The notes beneath the pieces are model-generated. The model was not told the DNA's origin. It saw only the letters and a list, made by a program, of their open reading frames with translations, and ran no database searches. Below, in pieces: positions 42,592 through 51,685 of a DNA stretch of 64,000 bases (its first letter is position 1; each line of letters begins with the position of its first letter). Where the stretch lies: positions 1 through 64,000 of the forward strand of contig NZ_BONY01000019.1 of the NCBI RefSeq assembly GCF_016862955.1. Reading direction: 5' to 3'. The translations under genes and the position numbers were made by a program. The DNA comes from Rhizocola hellebori. Its GTDB lineage: Bacteria > Actinomycetota > Actinomycetes > Mycobacteriales > Micromonosporaceae.

Positions 42592-44025
42592 TCAGGTGGT
42601 GATTCTTCCGGTTCCGGAGTTGGCCATGACGCTCGCCTTGACGCCACCGGAGGCTTCCGCGGTGTACCCGTAGGGGATCGAAGCCACCGATCCGCCGGTC
42701 TGGCCACCGCCACTGTTGACGAAGGTGTTGTTGCGCGCCACCAGAGTTCCGGCCGGGCTTGAACCCTCGCCGAGGTGGAACGGGTCCGGCACGTTCTCGA
42801 AGTAGTTGCCCTCAACGAGTACGCCACCCTCGATCGTCGACGCCACGCCGTAGTCACCGATGTTGCTGTAGTAGTTGTTGAACACGTGCACCGGGTTGCC
42901 GAAGCGCACGCGAGGATCGCGCGAGTTGCACCCGGCGAACCAGTTGTGGTGGTAGGTCACGCGCAGGTGGCCGCGATCCTCGGCGGCGTTGCTGTCGCTG
43001 TGCCCGACCAGAGAGCACTTGATGTGGTCGTGCAGCCTGTTCCACGACACGGTGACGAAGTCGGCGGCGTGCGTGATGTCGAGCAGGCCGTCGTAGAAGT
43101 CGGTGCCATGCGTGGTGTCACTGGACAGATCGTTGTGATCGATCCAGAGCCGGGTCGCGTGGTCGATGTGGATGGCGTCACCGTTGCCGCTTCCGGCTTG
43201 CACAAAGCCGATTCGCATGTTGCGGACGATGACGTTGCTGACATCGCGCATGTTGAGCCCGCAGCCGTTGAGCCCGGAGCCGGAACCGACGCCGAGAATC
43301 GTCTTGTTCGACGCCACGCGCACATCAGCGGAACAGCTGAAGCTTCCCTGCACCCGGATGATCATCGCTGAGGTGGAAGCGGCCGCCGTGGTCAGCGCGG
43401 ACAGGCTGGTCACCGTGACCGTTGCCCCGCCTGCACCGCCGGTGGTGCCTCCGCCCTGGGTCGCCCAGCCGATCAGGCCGTTGTTCGGTGGTGGTGGCGA
43501 CGGTGGCGGCGAACTCGGGGGAGTGGTGCCACCCACCTCGAAGTCGAGGAAGTCGATGTTCGCCAGGCCGTTGGCTGTGGTCGGGCTGAGCCGGATGGTG
43601 TTGTTGCCCGCGTTCACCGTGGCGGTAAGGGTCTTGGTGACCCAGGTCGTCCAGGCGCCGGTGCCCTCGTACGAGACGTTCTGGACGGTCGCGCCGTTGA
43701 CGATCAGGTTGGCGGGACGGGCCGTGGTGGTGCCGTTGGCGAACCGGACGCCGAGGGTGGCCGTCCCGGCCGCCGAGGCGCTCACCGTGAACTGCAGGTC
43801 GGCCCCGACCGCGTTGGTGGCGTTACAGAACCCGCTGCCCGAAAAGCCGGCGTGGTCGGAGTCGATGGTCCCGTTGCAGGTGGCCGGTGAATTCTCGGCC
43901 TCATACCTGGTCGGCGCGGCATAGGCCGTCCCGCTGTTGAGAACCATGGCCGCGGTCACGATGGTGGCCAATGCGACTGCACCGCCACCGATTGACCGCC
44001 GCTTTACTGACGAAGCTGCCTTCAT
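42592..44025 (-). CDS. secreted pectate lyase (PL1) with N-terminal CBM35-like module
   Basis: A 477-residue exported protein. Signal peptide to about residue 36; residues 38-165 a CBM35-like module (RYEAENSPATCNGT, NIDFLDFEVGG); a Pro/Ser linker; then the PL1 right-handed beta-helix from about 185, with WIDHNDLSSD, DGLLDITHAADFVTVSW, VTYHHNWFAGCNSRDPRVRFG (Ca2+ and catalytic Arg region). It cleaves polygalacturonate outside the cell by beta-elimination. Divergent from the GH43 gene across a region with a large palindrome. Confidence 0.93.
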   Translation of the reverse strand: MKAASSVKRRSIGGGAVALATIVTAAMVLNSGTAYAAPTRYEAENSPATCNGTIDSDHAGFSGSGFCNATNAVGADLQFTVSASAAGTATLGVRFANGTTTARPANLIVNGATVQNVSYEGTGAWTTWVTKTLTATVNAGNNTIRLSPTTANGLANIDFLDFEVGGTTPPSSPPPSPPPPNNGLIGWATQGGGTTGGAGGATVTVTSLSALTTAAASTSAMIIRVQGSFSCSADVRVASNKTILGVGSGSGLNGCGLNMRDVSNVIVRNMRIGFVQAGSGNGDAIHIDHATRLWIDHNDLSSDTTHGTDFYDGLLDITHAADFVTVSWNRLHDHIKCSLVGHSDSNAAEDRGHLRVTYHHNWFAGCNSRDPRVRFGNPVHVFNNYYSNIGDYGVASTIEGGVLVEGNYFENVPDPFHLGEGSSPAGTLVARNNTFVNSGGGQTGGSVASIPYGYTAEASGGVKASVMANSGTGRITT

Positions 44026-44128
44026 TCGCTTGCTCCTGGGGGTCTCGGCCCCGCTTCGGCGGCATCATGCGAACGCCGATCGAACCGGGCGCATGCGTGA
44101 ATGATGATGCGACGCCGCCCGGTAGCGC

Positions 44129-44152
44129 CGATAGGAAAGCGCTTTCCCATCG
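44129..44152. promoter_or_regulatory. 24-bp near-perfect palindrome, likely LacI-family operator
   Basis: The core GGAAAGCGCTTTCC (44134-44147) is a perfect 14-bp palindrome, extended by CGAT/ATCG outside one mismatched pair. The CG-centred form is typical of LacI/CebR-type operators. It lies in the 287-base gap between the divergent pectate lyase and GH43 genes and can control both. The sequence differs from the GAAATCGATTTC operators of the arabinan locus, and no regulator gene is adjacent. Confidence 0.7.
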
Positions 44153-44312
44153 ACAAAGATGATAGTGATGGATTGCGTACGGGTCAACACGTGGCGCTTT
44201 ATAGTTTGGCGATCAAACGAATGCTGGACCATCCGCGGGCCAATCGGTACAGTTACACGCGGCGATAACGGGCGCGCCATCAGTGTCCATTTCTGACACC
44301 CGAGGATGTGCC

Positions 44313-45827
44313 ATGCCCTCACGTGCCCTGCGCATGTGCGCCGTCATTGCGGCGTTCACCCTGCTCCCACCCGTCTTCGTCGCCAGCTCAGCGGCGGCGG
44401 CGCCGGTCGTGTTCACCTCGACCGCGGTCAACCGCAACGGCAACAACTGCGCCACCGTGCCCGGCGGCCAGACCGGCAACGGCGTCCAGCTGACCCAGGA
44501 GGCCTGCACCGGCAACGCCATTCAGAACTTCACCTTCACCCCGGTCGCCGGCACCACCGACCAGTACAACATCGCCACCGTCGCGGCGGGCCGCTGCGTC
44601 GACGTGTTCGGAGCGTCGACCGCGGACAACGCCACGATCATCCAGTGGAGCTGTCACGCCAACAACAATCAGCGTTTCCGGCTGGTTCCGGTGGCGGTGT
44701 CCGGTACAGATAAAACTTTCAATCTCCAAGCAGTGCACTCGGGCAAGTGCATCGTGCCCAACGCCGGCGCGGCCACCGCGGGCACCGCGCTCGTCCAGCT
44801 TCCTTGCAGCACAGCGACTTCGCGGGTGTGGCGGCTGGCCGGCTACAACCCGGGCACGCCCGGCGGCGGCGGCACTTTCCGCAACCCGCTGGACCCGCAG
44901 GGCGCCGACCCGTGGCTGACCTACTACAACGGCTTCTACTATCTGGCCGCCACCACTTGGAACCGCACCATCACCATGCGCCGCTCCGCCACCCTCGGCG
45001 GCCTGGCCACCGCGCAGGAGACGGTCATCTTCAACCTGACCCGCCCCAACGGCGCGGGCACCCTGTGGGCGCCGGAGTTCCATCTGCTCACCGGTCCCAA
45101 CGGAACCCGTTGGTACCTCTACTACACAGCCGGTGTGGAGCCGTTCAACCTGGGCACCCAGCGCATCCATGTGCTGGAGAGCGCCGGGCTGGACCCGATG
45201 GGCCCCTACACCTGGAAAGCCGACATGCTCGACCCGCAGCAGGACAACACGTGGGAGCTTGACGCCGGCATCTTGCAGCTCAACGGAAACCTCTACCTGA
45301 TGGGCACGTTCTACAACGGCCAGCAGCCTTTGTTCATCCGGCCGCTGAGTAACCCGTGGACGGCCAGCGGCACCCGCCGCATCCTCACCACCGCGACCCT
45401 GCCCTGGGAGACCATCGGCGGCTCGGTGGCGGAAGGCCCGGTAGCGTTGCAGCGAAACGGGAAAACCTTCATCGTCTACTCCGCCAGCCACTGCTCGACG
45501 CCCGACTACAAGCTCGGCATGCTCACCTACAACGGTGGCGACCCACTGCTCTCCTCGTCCTGGATCAAGTCGCCGAACCCGGTCTTCCAAAGGTCCAACG
45601 CCAATGGCGTGTACGGGCCCGGGCACAACGGCTTCTTCAAGTCGCCGGACGGCACCGAAGACTGGATGGTTTACCACGCCAACGCCTCCGCCTCGGCGGG
45701 CTGCGACGTCAACCGCACCACCCGCGCCCAGAAGTTCACTTGGAACGCTGACGGCACACCGAATTTCGGCGTCCCAGCCGCGCTGAGCACGGCCCTGCCT
45801 GTTCCGTCGGGCGAGCCGACCTCCTGA
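44313..45827 (+). CDS. secreted GH43 glycoside hydrolase with N-terminal ricin-type (CBM13) domain
   Basis: A 504-residue exported enzyme. ATG 44313 follows GAGGA by 7 bases; signal peptide to about residue 30; a single ricin B/CBM13 trefoil (residues about 32-185, with GRCVDVFGAST and SGKCIVPNAG); then the five-bladed GH43 propeller with the three catalytic acids in GADPWLTYYNGFYYL (Asp199, base), WELDAGIL (Asp317) and AEGPVAL (Glu374, acid). GH43 enzymes act on L-arabinans, arabinoxylans or xylans. Next to pectate lyase, pectic arabinan is a sensible substrate. Confidence 0.9.
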   Translation: MPSRALRMCAVIAAFTLLPPVFVASSAAAAPVVFTSTAVNRNGNNCATVPGGQTGNGVQLTQEACTGNAIQNFTFTPVAGTTDQYNIATVAAGRCVDVFGASTADNATIIQWSCHANNNQRFRLVPVAVSGTDKTFNLQAVHSGKCIVPNAGAATAGTALVQLPCSTATSRVWRLAGYNPGTPGGGGTFRNPLDPQGADPWLTYYNGFYYLAATTWNRTITMRRSATLGGLATAQETVIFNLTRPNGAGTLWAPEFHLLTGPNGTRWYLYYTAGVEPFNLGTQRIHVLESAGLDPMGPYTWKADMLDPQQDNTWELDAGILQLNGNLYLMGTFYNGQQPLFIRPLSNPWTASGTRRILTTATLPWETIGGSVAEGPVALQRNGKTFIVYSASHCSTPDYKLGMLTYNGGDPLLSSSWIKSPNPVFQRSNANGVYGPGHNGFFKSPDGTEDWMVYHANASASAGCDVNRTTRAQKFTWNADGTPNFGVPAALSTALPVPSGEPTS

Positions 45828-45833
45828 TAGTCA

Positions 45834-45870
45834 CGCCCCGGCCGCCGGCTCTGTGCCGGCGGCCGGGGCG
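45834..45870. terminator. strong hairpin terminator
   Basis: Perfect 16-bp stem CGCCCCGGCCGCCGGC / GCCGGCGGCCGGGGCG with a 5-base loop, just after the GH43 stop codon. Confidence 0.8.
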
Positions 45871-45982
45871 CTGGCTTTCACCTCATCGGCGATGACGGCC
45901 GCTGGGTGCGCGCGTCAGCTCATTGCGCGGCGGGCTGCCGGAAGCGCGCGTGGTCGAGAAGTCGTACACGAGGTGACAAGGC

Positions 45983-46501
45983 TTAACCGGCGCGGCTCCA
46001 GATCGCGGCCGCCGCCGGTTGCCCCGCCTTGACCTGCCGCTGGCGAGCGACCGCGGCAGGAATGCGAAGGATGCACAGCAGGCACACCAGGCCGGCGATG
46101 AGCGCGGCCACCAGGATCGGCCACGGCTGGTCCCCCAACCCGGTCATGCGCCCCGATCGGGCTGACGAAAGGTAGAACGCCAACAAAGCCACCGCGGCGA
46201 TGCCGAAGAACACGCCGAGGCAGCCGAACAGAGCCGTGGACGAGCTTGGCGCCACCGCAAGCAGCCGCGCGGAGACGACTCGGGGCGCCGCTTTCACCGT
46301 CTGCCGTGCCGCTTGGCGCTTGGCGATCGAGGCGTCGCTGTCGAGGAGCACCCGGCGGGCCGCCTCGGTGCCCGCGGCCGAGCTGTAAGCGTCGGGCACG
46401 CTGAGGACAGCGTCGCCCTGTCCACATCGGGGACACGTTGCCGGCTGATTGCCATAGCTGTCCGAAACCATGCCTACACCGCCATCCGCGAAATTTGCCA
46501 T
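45983..46501 (-). CDS. two-helix membrane protein with a CxxC zinc-ribbon-like start
   Basis: A 172-residue protein of no family I recognise. A CPRCGQ motif near residue 23 may be half of a zinc ribbon; two hydrophobic segments occur at about 90-110 (LFGCLGVFFGIAAVALLAFY) and 127-148, and the C-terminus is basic and Ala-rich. ATG 46501 or the in-frame ATG 46471 could be the start. Transcribed away from the GH26 gene. Confidence 0.65.
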   Translation of the reverse strand: MANFADGGVGMVSDSYGNQPATCPRCGQGDAVLSVPDAYSSAAGTEAARRVLLDSDASIAKRQAARQTVKAAPRVVSARLLAVAPSSSTALFGCLGVFFGIAAVALLAFYLSSARSGRMTGLGDQPWPILVAALIAGLVCLLCILRIPAAVARQRQVKAGQPAAAAIWSRAG

Positions 46502-46588
46502 GACCTGGTTGACGGTATCGGACTTTCGCGGTTCATCTTCGGCCCGCCTTGCGCCTTACGCTCAGTGGCAGGCCATCGACCGGTGTCG

Positions 46589-46617
46589 TTGACAGACAGG
46601 AAGTCCAGTCGTAAAGT
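46589..46617 (+). promoter_or_regulatory. promoter of the GH26 gene
   Basis: TTGACA (46589-46594), 17-base spacer, TAAAGT (46612-46617): a near-consensus sigma-70-type promoter 47 bases before the GTG start of the GH26 gene. Confidence 0.75.
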
Positions 46618-46663
46618 CTGTTTACTTATCCGGTTCAGTAACGATCGCGAAGGAGGTAAGCCC

Positions 46664-48079
46664 GTGCGTCGCCACCTCTGGCGGACAGCCATCACGGCTG
46701 CCGTCCTGGCCCTGGCCGTCGTCACGGTCGGCCAAGCCGCGGCCCTGTCCTTCCCCCCGTCCACCCGGGCTCAGCTGATCAGCTTCCTCACCGGGATCTC
46801 GGGGCAGAGCATGCTTTCCGGGCAACACAACCGGGAGCCCAACTCCGATCCGACCCGCTATACCCGTCTGGCGCAGGGCATCACCGGCCAGACGCCGGGG
46901 TTGTGGGGCGGCGACTTTCTCTTCCTGCCGGCCGATGTCGGTGCCCGGCAGACCATGGTCAGCGAGGCCATCCGGCAATGGCAGGCGGGCTCGGTCGTCG
47001 CCCTCACCTGGCACCTGTGCCCGCCGACGATCGGCGCCACGTGCGGCTGGGACACCGGCGGCATCCTGGGCGATCTGACCAGTGCCCAGTGGACCGAGCT
47101 GATCACCGATGGCACCAATCTCAACAACCGGTTCAAGCAGCGGCTGGACGAGGCCGTGCCCTACCTTCGGCAGCTGCAGAACGCCGGGGTACCGGTGCTG
47201 TGGCGGCCCATTCACGAGATGAACGAAGGCTGGTCGTGGTGGGGCGGTCGTCCCGGAGCCAACGGCAGCCGCCGCCTCTACCAGATCGCGCACGACTTCC
47301 TCACCGGTACCAGAGGGCTGACCAACCTGGTCTGGGTGTGGAACGTCAAGGACGTCAACATGGGCTCGCTGGGCGACTATTGGCCGGGTGCGTCCTATGT
47401 GGACATCGCCAGTCTCGACGTGTGGGTCAAGATGGAGCCCAGCGCCAGCGACTATCAGGCGATGCTCGGCGTGGCGGGCGGTAAGCCGATCGCCCTGGCC
47501 GAGGTCGGCCGCGTGCCCAGCCCGGCGCTGATGAACGCCCAGCCGCGCTGGGCCTGGTGGATGGTGTGGGCGGAATGGCTCACCGATCCGGCCTATAACA
47601 CCAACGCCGCTGTGCAGAGCTCCTACTTCGCGCCCCGGGTGCTCAACCGTGGCGAGTTCAGCATCCCGGGCGGCGGGGGCGGCGCACGCACCGGTCCGGT
47701 CACCGGCGTCGCCAGCGGCAAATGCGCCGACGTGGCCGCCTCGAACCCGGCCAACGGCACCCAGGTGCAGCTGTGGACGTGCAACGGCACCGGCGCGCAG
47801 ATCTGGGCGGTCGGCGCCGACGGCACCGTACGTGCCCTGGGCAAGTGCCTGGATGTCAACGGCGGTGTCAACGCCAACGGCACCAGGGTGCAGATCTGGG
47901 ACTGCATCAGCGGCAACCCGAATCAACAATGGACCTACAGCACGGGTGCCAGAACGCTGGTGAACCCGCTGACCGGAAGGTGCCTGGACGCCACCGGGCA
48001 GTTCACCGCCGACGGCACGCCGCTGCAGATCTGGGCCTGCAACGGCCAGACCAATCAGCAGTGGAACCTGCCCGCTTGA
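46664..48079 (+). CDS. secreted GH26 beta-mannanase-like enzyme with C-terminal ricin-type domain
   Basis: A 471-residue exported enzyme. GTG 46664 follows AAGGAGGT by 6 bases and opens a signal peptide (VRRHLWRTAITAAVLALAVV). The GH26 barrel spans about 33-325, with acid/base Glu185 in LWRPIHEMNEGW and nucleophile Glu280 in IALAEVGR. A Gly-rich linker leads to a ricin B/CBM13 trefoil with three QXW-type repeats (WTCNG, WDCIS, WACNG). GH26 acts mainly on beta-mannans; exact specificity is open. Confidence 0.92.
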   Translation: MRRHLWRTAITAAVLALAVVTVGQAAALSFPPSTRAQLISFLTGISGQSMLSGQHNREPNSDPTRYTRLAQGITGQTPGLWGGDFLFLPADVGARQTMVSEAIRQWQAGSVVALTWHLCPPTIGATCGWDTGGILGDLTSAQWTELITDGTNLNNRFKQRLDEAVPYLRQLQNAGVPVLWRPIHEMNEGWSWWGGRPGANGSRRLYQIAHDFLTGTRGLTNLVWVWNVKDVNMGSLGDYWPGASYVDIASLDVWVKMEPSASDYQAMLGVAGGKPIALAEVGRVPSPALMNAQPRWAWWMVWAEWLTDPAYNTNAAVQSSYFAPRVLNRGEFSIPGGGGGARTGPVTGVASGKCADVAASNPANGTQVQLWTCNGTGAQIWAVGADGTVRALGKCLDVNGGVNANGTRVQIWDCISGNPNQQWTYSTGARTLVNPLTGRCLDATGQFTADGTPLQIWACNGQTNQQWNLPA

Positions 48080-48087
48080 CCCGCGCC

Positions 48088-48124
48088 ATGCGCAGGGCGA
48101 CCCCGTCGGCGTCGCCCTGCGCAT
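48088..48124. terminator. bidirectional hairpin terminator
   Basis: Perfect 14-bp stem ATGCGCAGGGCGAC / GTCGCCCTGCGCAT with a 9-base loop between convergent genes (GH26 and quinone oxidoreductase). Confidence 0.78.
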
Positions 48125-48130
48125 CGGTGA

Positions 48131-49063
48131 TTACGGCGTGAGGACGACGCGCCCGCCGACACCGCCCTTCTCGAGCAGTTCGTGCGCGGCACGGGCCTGG
48201 TCGAGCGGAAACGCCTGGGCCACCCGAAGACGAAGTACGCCGTCGTCGACTAGTTTGGACAGTTTGGTGAGGCGGGCGCCGTCGGCGAACACCTCCTGGA
48301 CGACGACGCGGGTGCCGCGGATCGGGGGCGGCGCGAAGGGGGCCACCAGCGCGACGAAGGTGCCGCCGCCGCGCAGCGCCTGATGCGCCGTGATGCCTAG
48401 GACAGCGGCGTCGATCACCGCGTCCACCCCGCCGGGAACGATGCCGCGCACGGTCGCGCCGAGGTCGTCGGCGGAGGTGATGACCTCGCCCGCGCCCAGG
48501 GCGCGCACCCTTTGCGCGTCGTGGGGCCGGGCGAGGGCGATCGTGCGCAGCCCGCGCAGCGCCGCGAGCTGAAGCGCGAAGCCGCCGACACCGCCGGAGG
48601 CGCCGGTGACCAATAGCGTTGCGCCGGGCTCGAGGCCGGCCAGGTCCAAGGCGCGATCGGCGGTGAGCGCGTTGAGCGGAAGGGTGCCGGCGTCGGTGAG
48701 CGGAACCGAGGCCGGGGCGGGGGCGACGGCGGACTCGTCCAGTACCACGTATTCGGCGTGCGCGCCCGGGGCGAACAGCAGGTCGCGCAGCCCGATCACC
48801 GCGTCCGAAGTTTGGAAGCGGGTGACGCCCGCGCCGGTGGCGTCGATGTGGCCCGCGACATCCCAGCCCAGCCCGAACTGTGGCAGGGCGGGCATGAGCC
48901 CGGCGTGGATGAGGCGTCCCGCGCGGGCGGAAAGGTCTATCGGATTGACCGCGGACGCGGCGACCCTCACCCGGACCTGCAGCTGTCCGGGCTGGGGCAG
49001 TGGGCTTTCGGCAAGCTCGAGCACGTCGGGGCCGCCGGGGGTGCGTACGATGATCGACTTCAT
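48131..49063 (-). CDS. NADP-dependent quinone-oxidoreductase-like MDR protein
   Basis: A 310-residue zinc-independent medium-chain dehydrogenase/reductase. ATG 49063 (MKSIIVRTPGGPDVLEL) is the natural start; the longer frame runs through the divergent regulator's promoter. The nucleotide-binding motif is LLVTGASGGVGGFALQLAAL near residue 150. Likely reduces quinones or enones with NADPH. Divergent from an HxlR regulator gene, a very common pairing for electrophile or aldehyde stress. Confidence 0.9.
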   Translation of the reverse strand: MKSIIVRTPGGPDVLELAESPLPQPGQLQVRVRVAASAVNPIDLSARAGRLIHAGLMPALPQFGLGWDVAGHIDATGAGVTRFQTSDAVIGLRDLLFAPGAHAEYVVLDESAVAPAPASVPLTDAGTLPLNALTADRALDLAGLEPGATLLVTGASGGVGGFALQLAALRGLRTIALARPHDAQRVRALGAGEVITSADDLGATVRGIVPGGVDAVIDAAVLGITAHQALRGGGTFVALVAPFAPPPIRGTRVVVQEVFADGARLTKLSKLVDDGVLRLRVAQAFPLDQARAAHELLEKGGVGGRVVLTP

Positions 49064-49147
49064 GGAATGAACGCTAGGCAGCGGCGGTTGGTCGGCAAAG
49101 AGAGCACTTTCGAGTGCCTGGAGCACCCGGAGGAAACCATCACCACG

Positions 49148-49543
49148 ATGAGCGCCACGGACAAGCGTGAGCTGACCCGTCATGAGTACAACGCCAACCT
49201 GGCGCAGTGTCCAGGTCACGAACTGCTGGCGGTGTTGAGTGACAAGTGGGTGACCCTGGTCGTCAGCGCGCTGGGGGAAGGCCCACTGCGGCACAGCGAG
49301 TTAAGGCGGACAGTCGCGGGCGCGAGCCAGAAGATGCTCACCCAGACCCTGCGCAAGCTCGAACGCGACGGGCTGGTCAGCCGCGCCGTCACCGGCTCTG
49401 TCCCGCCCCGGGTCGACTACGAGCTGACCCCGCTGGGCCACAGCCTGCTTCCGTTGCAGAAGGCCATCAAGGCCTGGGCGGAGGCCCACATCGGCGCGGT
49501 GCACGACGCCCGCGAGCGCTACGACACGGCCACTGTCCGATGA
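49148..49543 (+). CDS. HxlR-family transcriptional regulator
   Basis: A 131-residue winged-helix regulator: CPGHELLAVLSDKWVTLVVSALGEGPLRHSELRR followed by QKMLTQTLRKLERDGLVSR and DYELTPLGHSL, the full HxlR signature. ATG 49148 is chosen; a GGAGG lies about 13 bases upstream. It is divergent from the quinone oxidoreductase gene (84-base gap) and very likely controls it. Confidence 0.93.
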   Translation: MSATDKRELTRHEYNANLAQCPGHELLAVLSDKWVTLVVSALGEGPLRHSELRRTVAGASQKMLTQTLRKLERDGLVSRAVTGSVPPRVDYELTPLGHSLLPLQKAIKAWAEAHIGAVHDARERYDTATVR

Positions 49544-49568
49544 GGAATCGTGTGGCTGTCCACCTTGC

Positions 49569-49985
49569 TCACGGCGCACGGCGGGTGGAGACCACCATCG
49601 CCAGCTCCCATCGCGTGCCGTCGGCGTGCCGCCAGGTCTCGGCCCAGGCGAAGAAGGTCTCCTCCGCTGTGATGGCGCCGGTGTCGTCGGGATAGGTCAG
49701 CTGGACCCGCTTGGTCACCAGCACCGTCGCCAAACTGCCGTCGCCGGAAACCTCGATGACCGGCTCCGCGATGTCCTCCCACGCCTGGAAGGTGACCAGG
49801 CCGAAGTAGCGCTCGAAGCGCTGCAGGCTCTCCTCGCGGCTGGGCCGGGACACTACGCCATCGGAGACGGACACGAAGTCGCCGGCGAACATGGCCACCA
49901 TCGCGGCGGCATCACCCTCCAGGTGTGCCCGGCGCTGCTCTGCTTGCAGCCCCAGCAATTCCTTCACGGCACGCATGGGCTCCAC
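49569..49985 (-). CDS. NTF2-like (SnoaL/DUF4440) protein
   Basis: A 138-residue protein of the nuclear-transport-factor-2-like superfamily: helical start with HLEGDAAAMVAMFAGDFVSV, central RPSREESLQRFERYFG, and beta-strands ending in WRHADGTRWELAMVVSTRR. Members are small-molecule isomerases, cyclases or binding proteins; function unknown. Start GTG 49985 or ATG 49976. Confidence 0.8.
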   Translation of the reverse strand: MEPMRAVKELLGLQAEQRRAHLEGDAAAMVAMFAGDFVSVSDGVVSRPSREESLQRFERYFGLVTFQAWEDIAEPVIEVSGDGSLATVLVTKRVQLTYPDDTGAITAEETFFAWAETWRHADGTRWELAMVVSTRRAP

Positions 49986-50148
49986 GGTATCGCTGCCGCC
50001 AGCGTCGCCTGCGTGTCCTCACTTCGTCAACCATTGCGATGAGGAAAGCTTATGCCATGTGTACCACCAGTATCGCCGGCTTGGATCATGGCGCTAGATC
50101 GCCCAAGCACGCCTCATCGCCCCGCGCGGCTGAACCCCGGAGGGCCAA

Positions 50149-51600
50149 ATGATTGATCGTAGGAGTTTGCTGTTGGGCGGCCTGGCCATGGGCACGCTCG
50201 GGGCATCCGCCGGATACAGCACGTCGCCGTTCGTGGCCACGGACGGGCCTGAGGTGCTGGCCGCCGACGAGGCGCGATCGCGCGGCCCCGTGGTCGAGTT
50301 CCGGGTGGAGGCCCGGACGTCCGAGGTGGACCTCGGCGGCAGGGTCATGCCGGCCTGGTGCTACGGCGGAGCCATCCCGGGCACGCCGGTGCGGGTGAAG
50401 GTCGGCGACCGGCTGAAGGCGACGATGGCCAACCGGTTGCCGCACGAGACCAGCATCCACTGGCACGGCATCCCGGTGCGCAACGACGCCGACGGCGTGC
50501 CGCACCTGACGCAGGAGCCCGTCGCCCCCGGCGCCGACTACACCTACCAGTTCACCGCGACCCACCCGGGCACCTACTGGTTCCACCCGCACACCGGAAC
50601 TCAGCTGGATCGCGGCCTGTACTCGCCGCTGATCGTCGAGGATCCGAATGAGCCTCTGGTCTACGACAACGAGTGGATCGTGGTCCTGGACGACTGGACG
50701 GAACGCGATCCCGACGAGGTGCTCGCCGATCTGGAAAAGGGGATGACGCACGCCGGGATGGGGCACACCAGGGCCACCAGCAACCTTTTGGGAGGCGATG
50801 CGGGCAACGTGCAGTACCCGTATTTCATTCTCAATGGGCGCTCGCCCGCCGATGCCGCGGTGTTCCAAGCCAAACCGGGGCAGCGGGTCAGGATCCGGTT
50901 CCTCAATGCGGGTTCCGACACCGTTTTCCGGGTCGCTGTCGGCGGCCACCAGATGCAGGTGACCCACGCCGACGGCTACGCGGTAGTGCCGGTCCAAACC
51001 GATGCCCTGCTGCTCGGTATGGGCGAACGGTACGACGTCATCGTCACGCTCGGCGATGGGGTGTTCCCGTTGGTGGCGCTGGCCGAGGGCAAGAACGACG
51101 CCGCTTTCGCGATCATCCGCACCGGGGGCGGGGAAGCGCCGCCCGCCTCGGTGCGCCCGGCCGAGCTGAACCGCCACATCGTCAGCTACCGTCAGCTCAA
51201 GCCGGCCGCCGCCGTGGAGATGCAGTCAAAGCTGCTGGACCGATCGATCCGGCTTCAGCTCACCGGCAGCATGCGCGGCTACAACTGGGGCTTCAACGGC
51301 AAGCGTTTCGACCACGCCAAGCCGCTCAAGAACCCCTATGAGGTGGTGATCGGGGAGCGGGTGCGGTTGGACTTCATCAACACCACCGGCATGTTCCACC
51401 CTGTCCACCTGCACGGTCACACCTTCGCGCTCGGCAGTCCGGCCGGGCCGCGCAAGGACACCGCGATCGTCCTGCCCGGCCAGGTGCTGAAGGCCTACTT
51501 CGACGCGGACAATCCCGGTCTGTGGATGATTCATTGCCACAACGTCTACCACGCCGCGGCCGGCATGATGGCCGTGCTCGCCTATCGCCGGGAGGCATGA
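50149..51600 (+). CDS. multicopper oxidase
   Basis: A 483-residue multicopper oxidase with a Tat-like N-terminus (MIDRRSLLLGGLA). All copper motifs are present: SIHWHGI (His104, His106), YWFHPHTG, HPVHLHGH (417-424) and HCHNVYH with the type 1 Cys463. A central MTHAGMGHT stretch is Met/His-containing and may bind extra copper. Likely functions: copper(I) or phenol oxidation outside the membrane. No upstream operon partner; a strong hairpin follows. Confidence 0.92.
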   Translation: MIDRRSLLLGGLAMGTLGASAGYSTSPFVATDGPEVLAADEARSRGPVVEFRVEARTSEVDLGGRVMPAWCYGGAIPGTPVRVKVGDRLKATMANRLPHETSIHWHGIPVRNDADGVPHLTQEPVAPGADYTYQFTATHPGTYWFHPHTGTQLDRGLYSPLIVEDPNEPLVYDNEWIVVLDDWTERDPDEVLADLEKGMTHAGMGHTRATSNLLGGDAGNVQYPYFILNGRSPADAAVFQAKPGQRVRIRFLNAGSDTVFRVAVGGHQMQVTHADGYAVVPVQTDALLLGMGERYDVIVTLGDGVFPLVALAEGKNDAAFAIIRTGGGEAPPASVRPAELNRHIVSYRQLKPAAAVEMQSKLLDRSIRLQLTGSMRGYNWGFNGKRFDHAKPLKNPYEVVIGERVRLDFINTTGMFHPVHLHGHTFALGSPAGPRKDTAIVLPGQVLKAYFDADNPGLWMIHCHNVYHAAAGMMAVLAYRREA

Positions 51601-51620
51601 GCGGCCATCCGCGCTCGAGA

Positions 51621-51664
51621 GGTCGGTGGGCGCGCTCGCGTTACTGCGGGCGCGCCCACCGACC
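51621..51664. terminator. bidirectional hairpin terminator
   Basis: Perfect 14-bp stem GGTCGGTGGGCGCG / CGCGCCCACCGACC with a 16-base loop, between the convergent multicopper oxidase and S8 peptidase genes. Confidence 0.78.
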
Positions 51665-51685
51665 CCCGGCTTAACCCGGCTCCTG

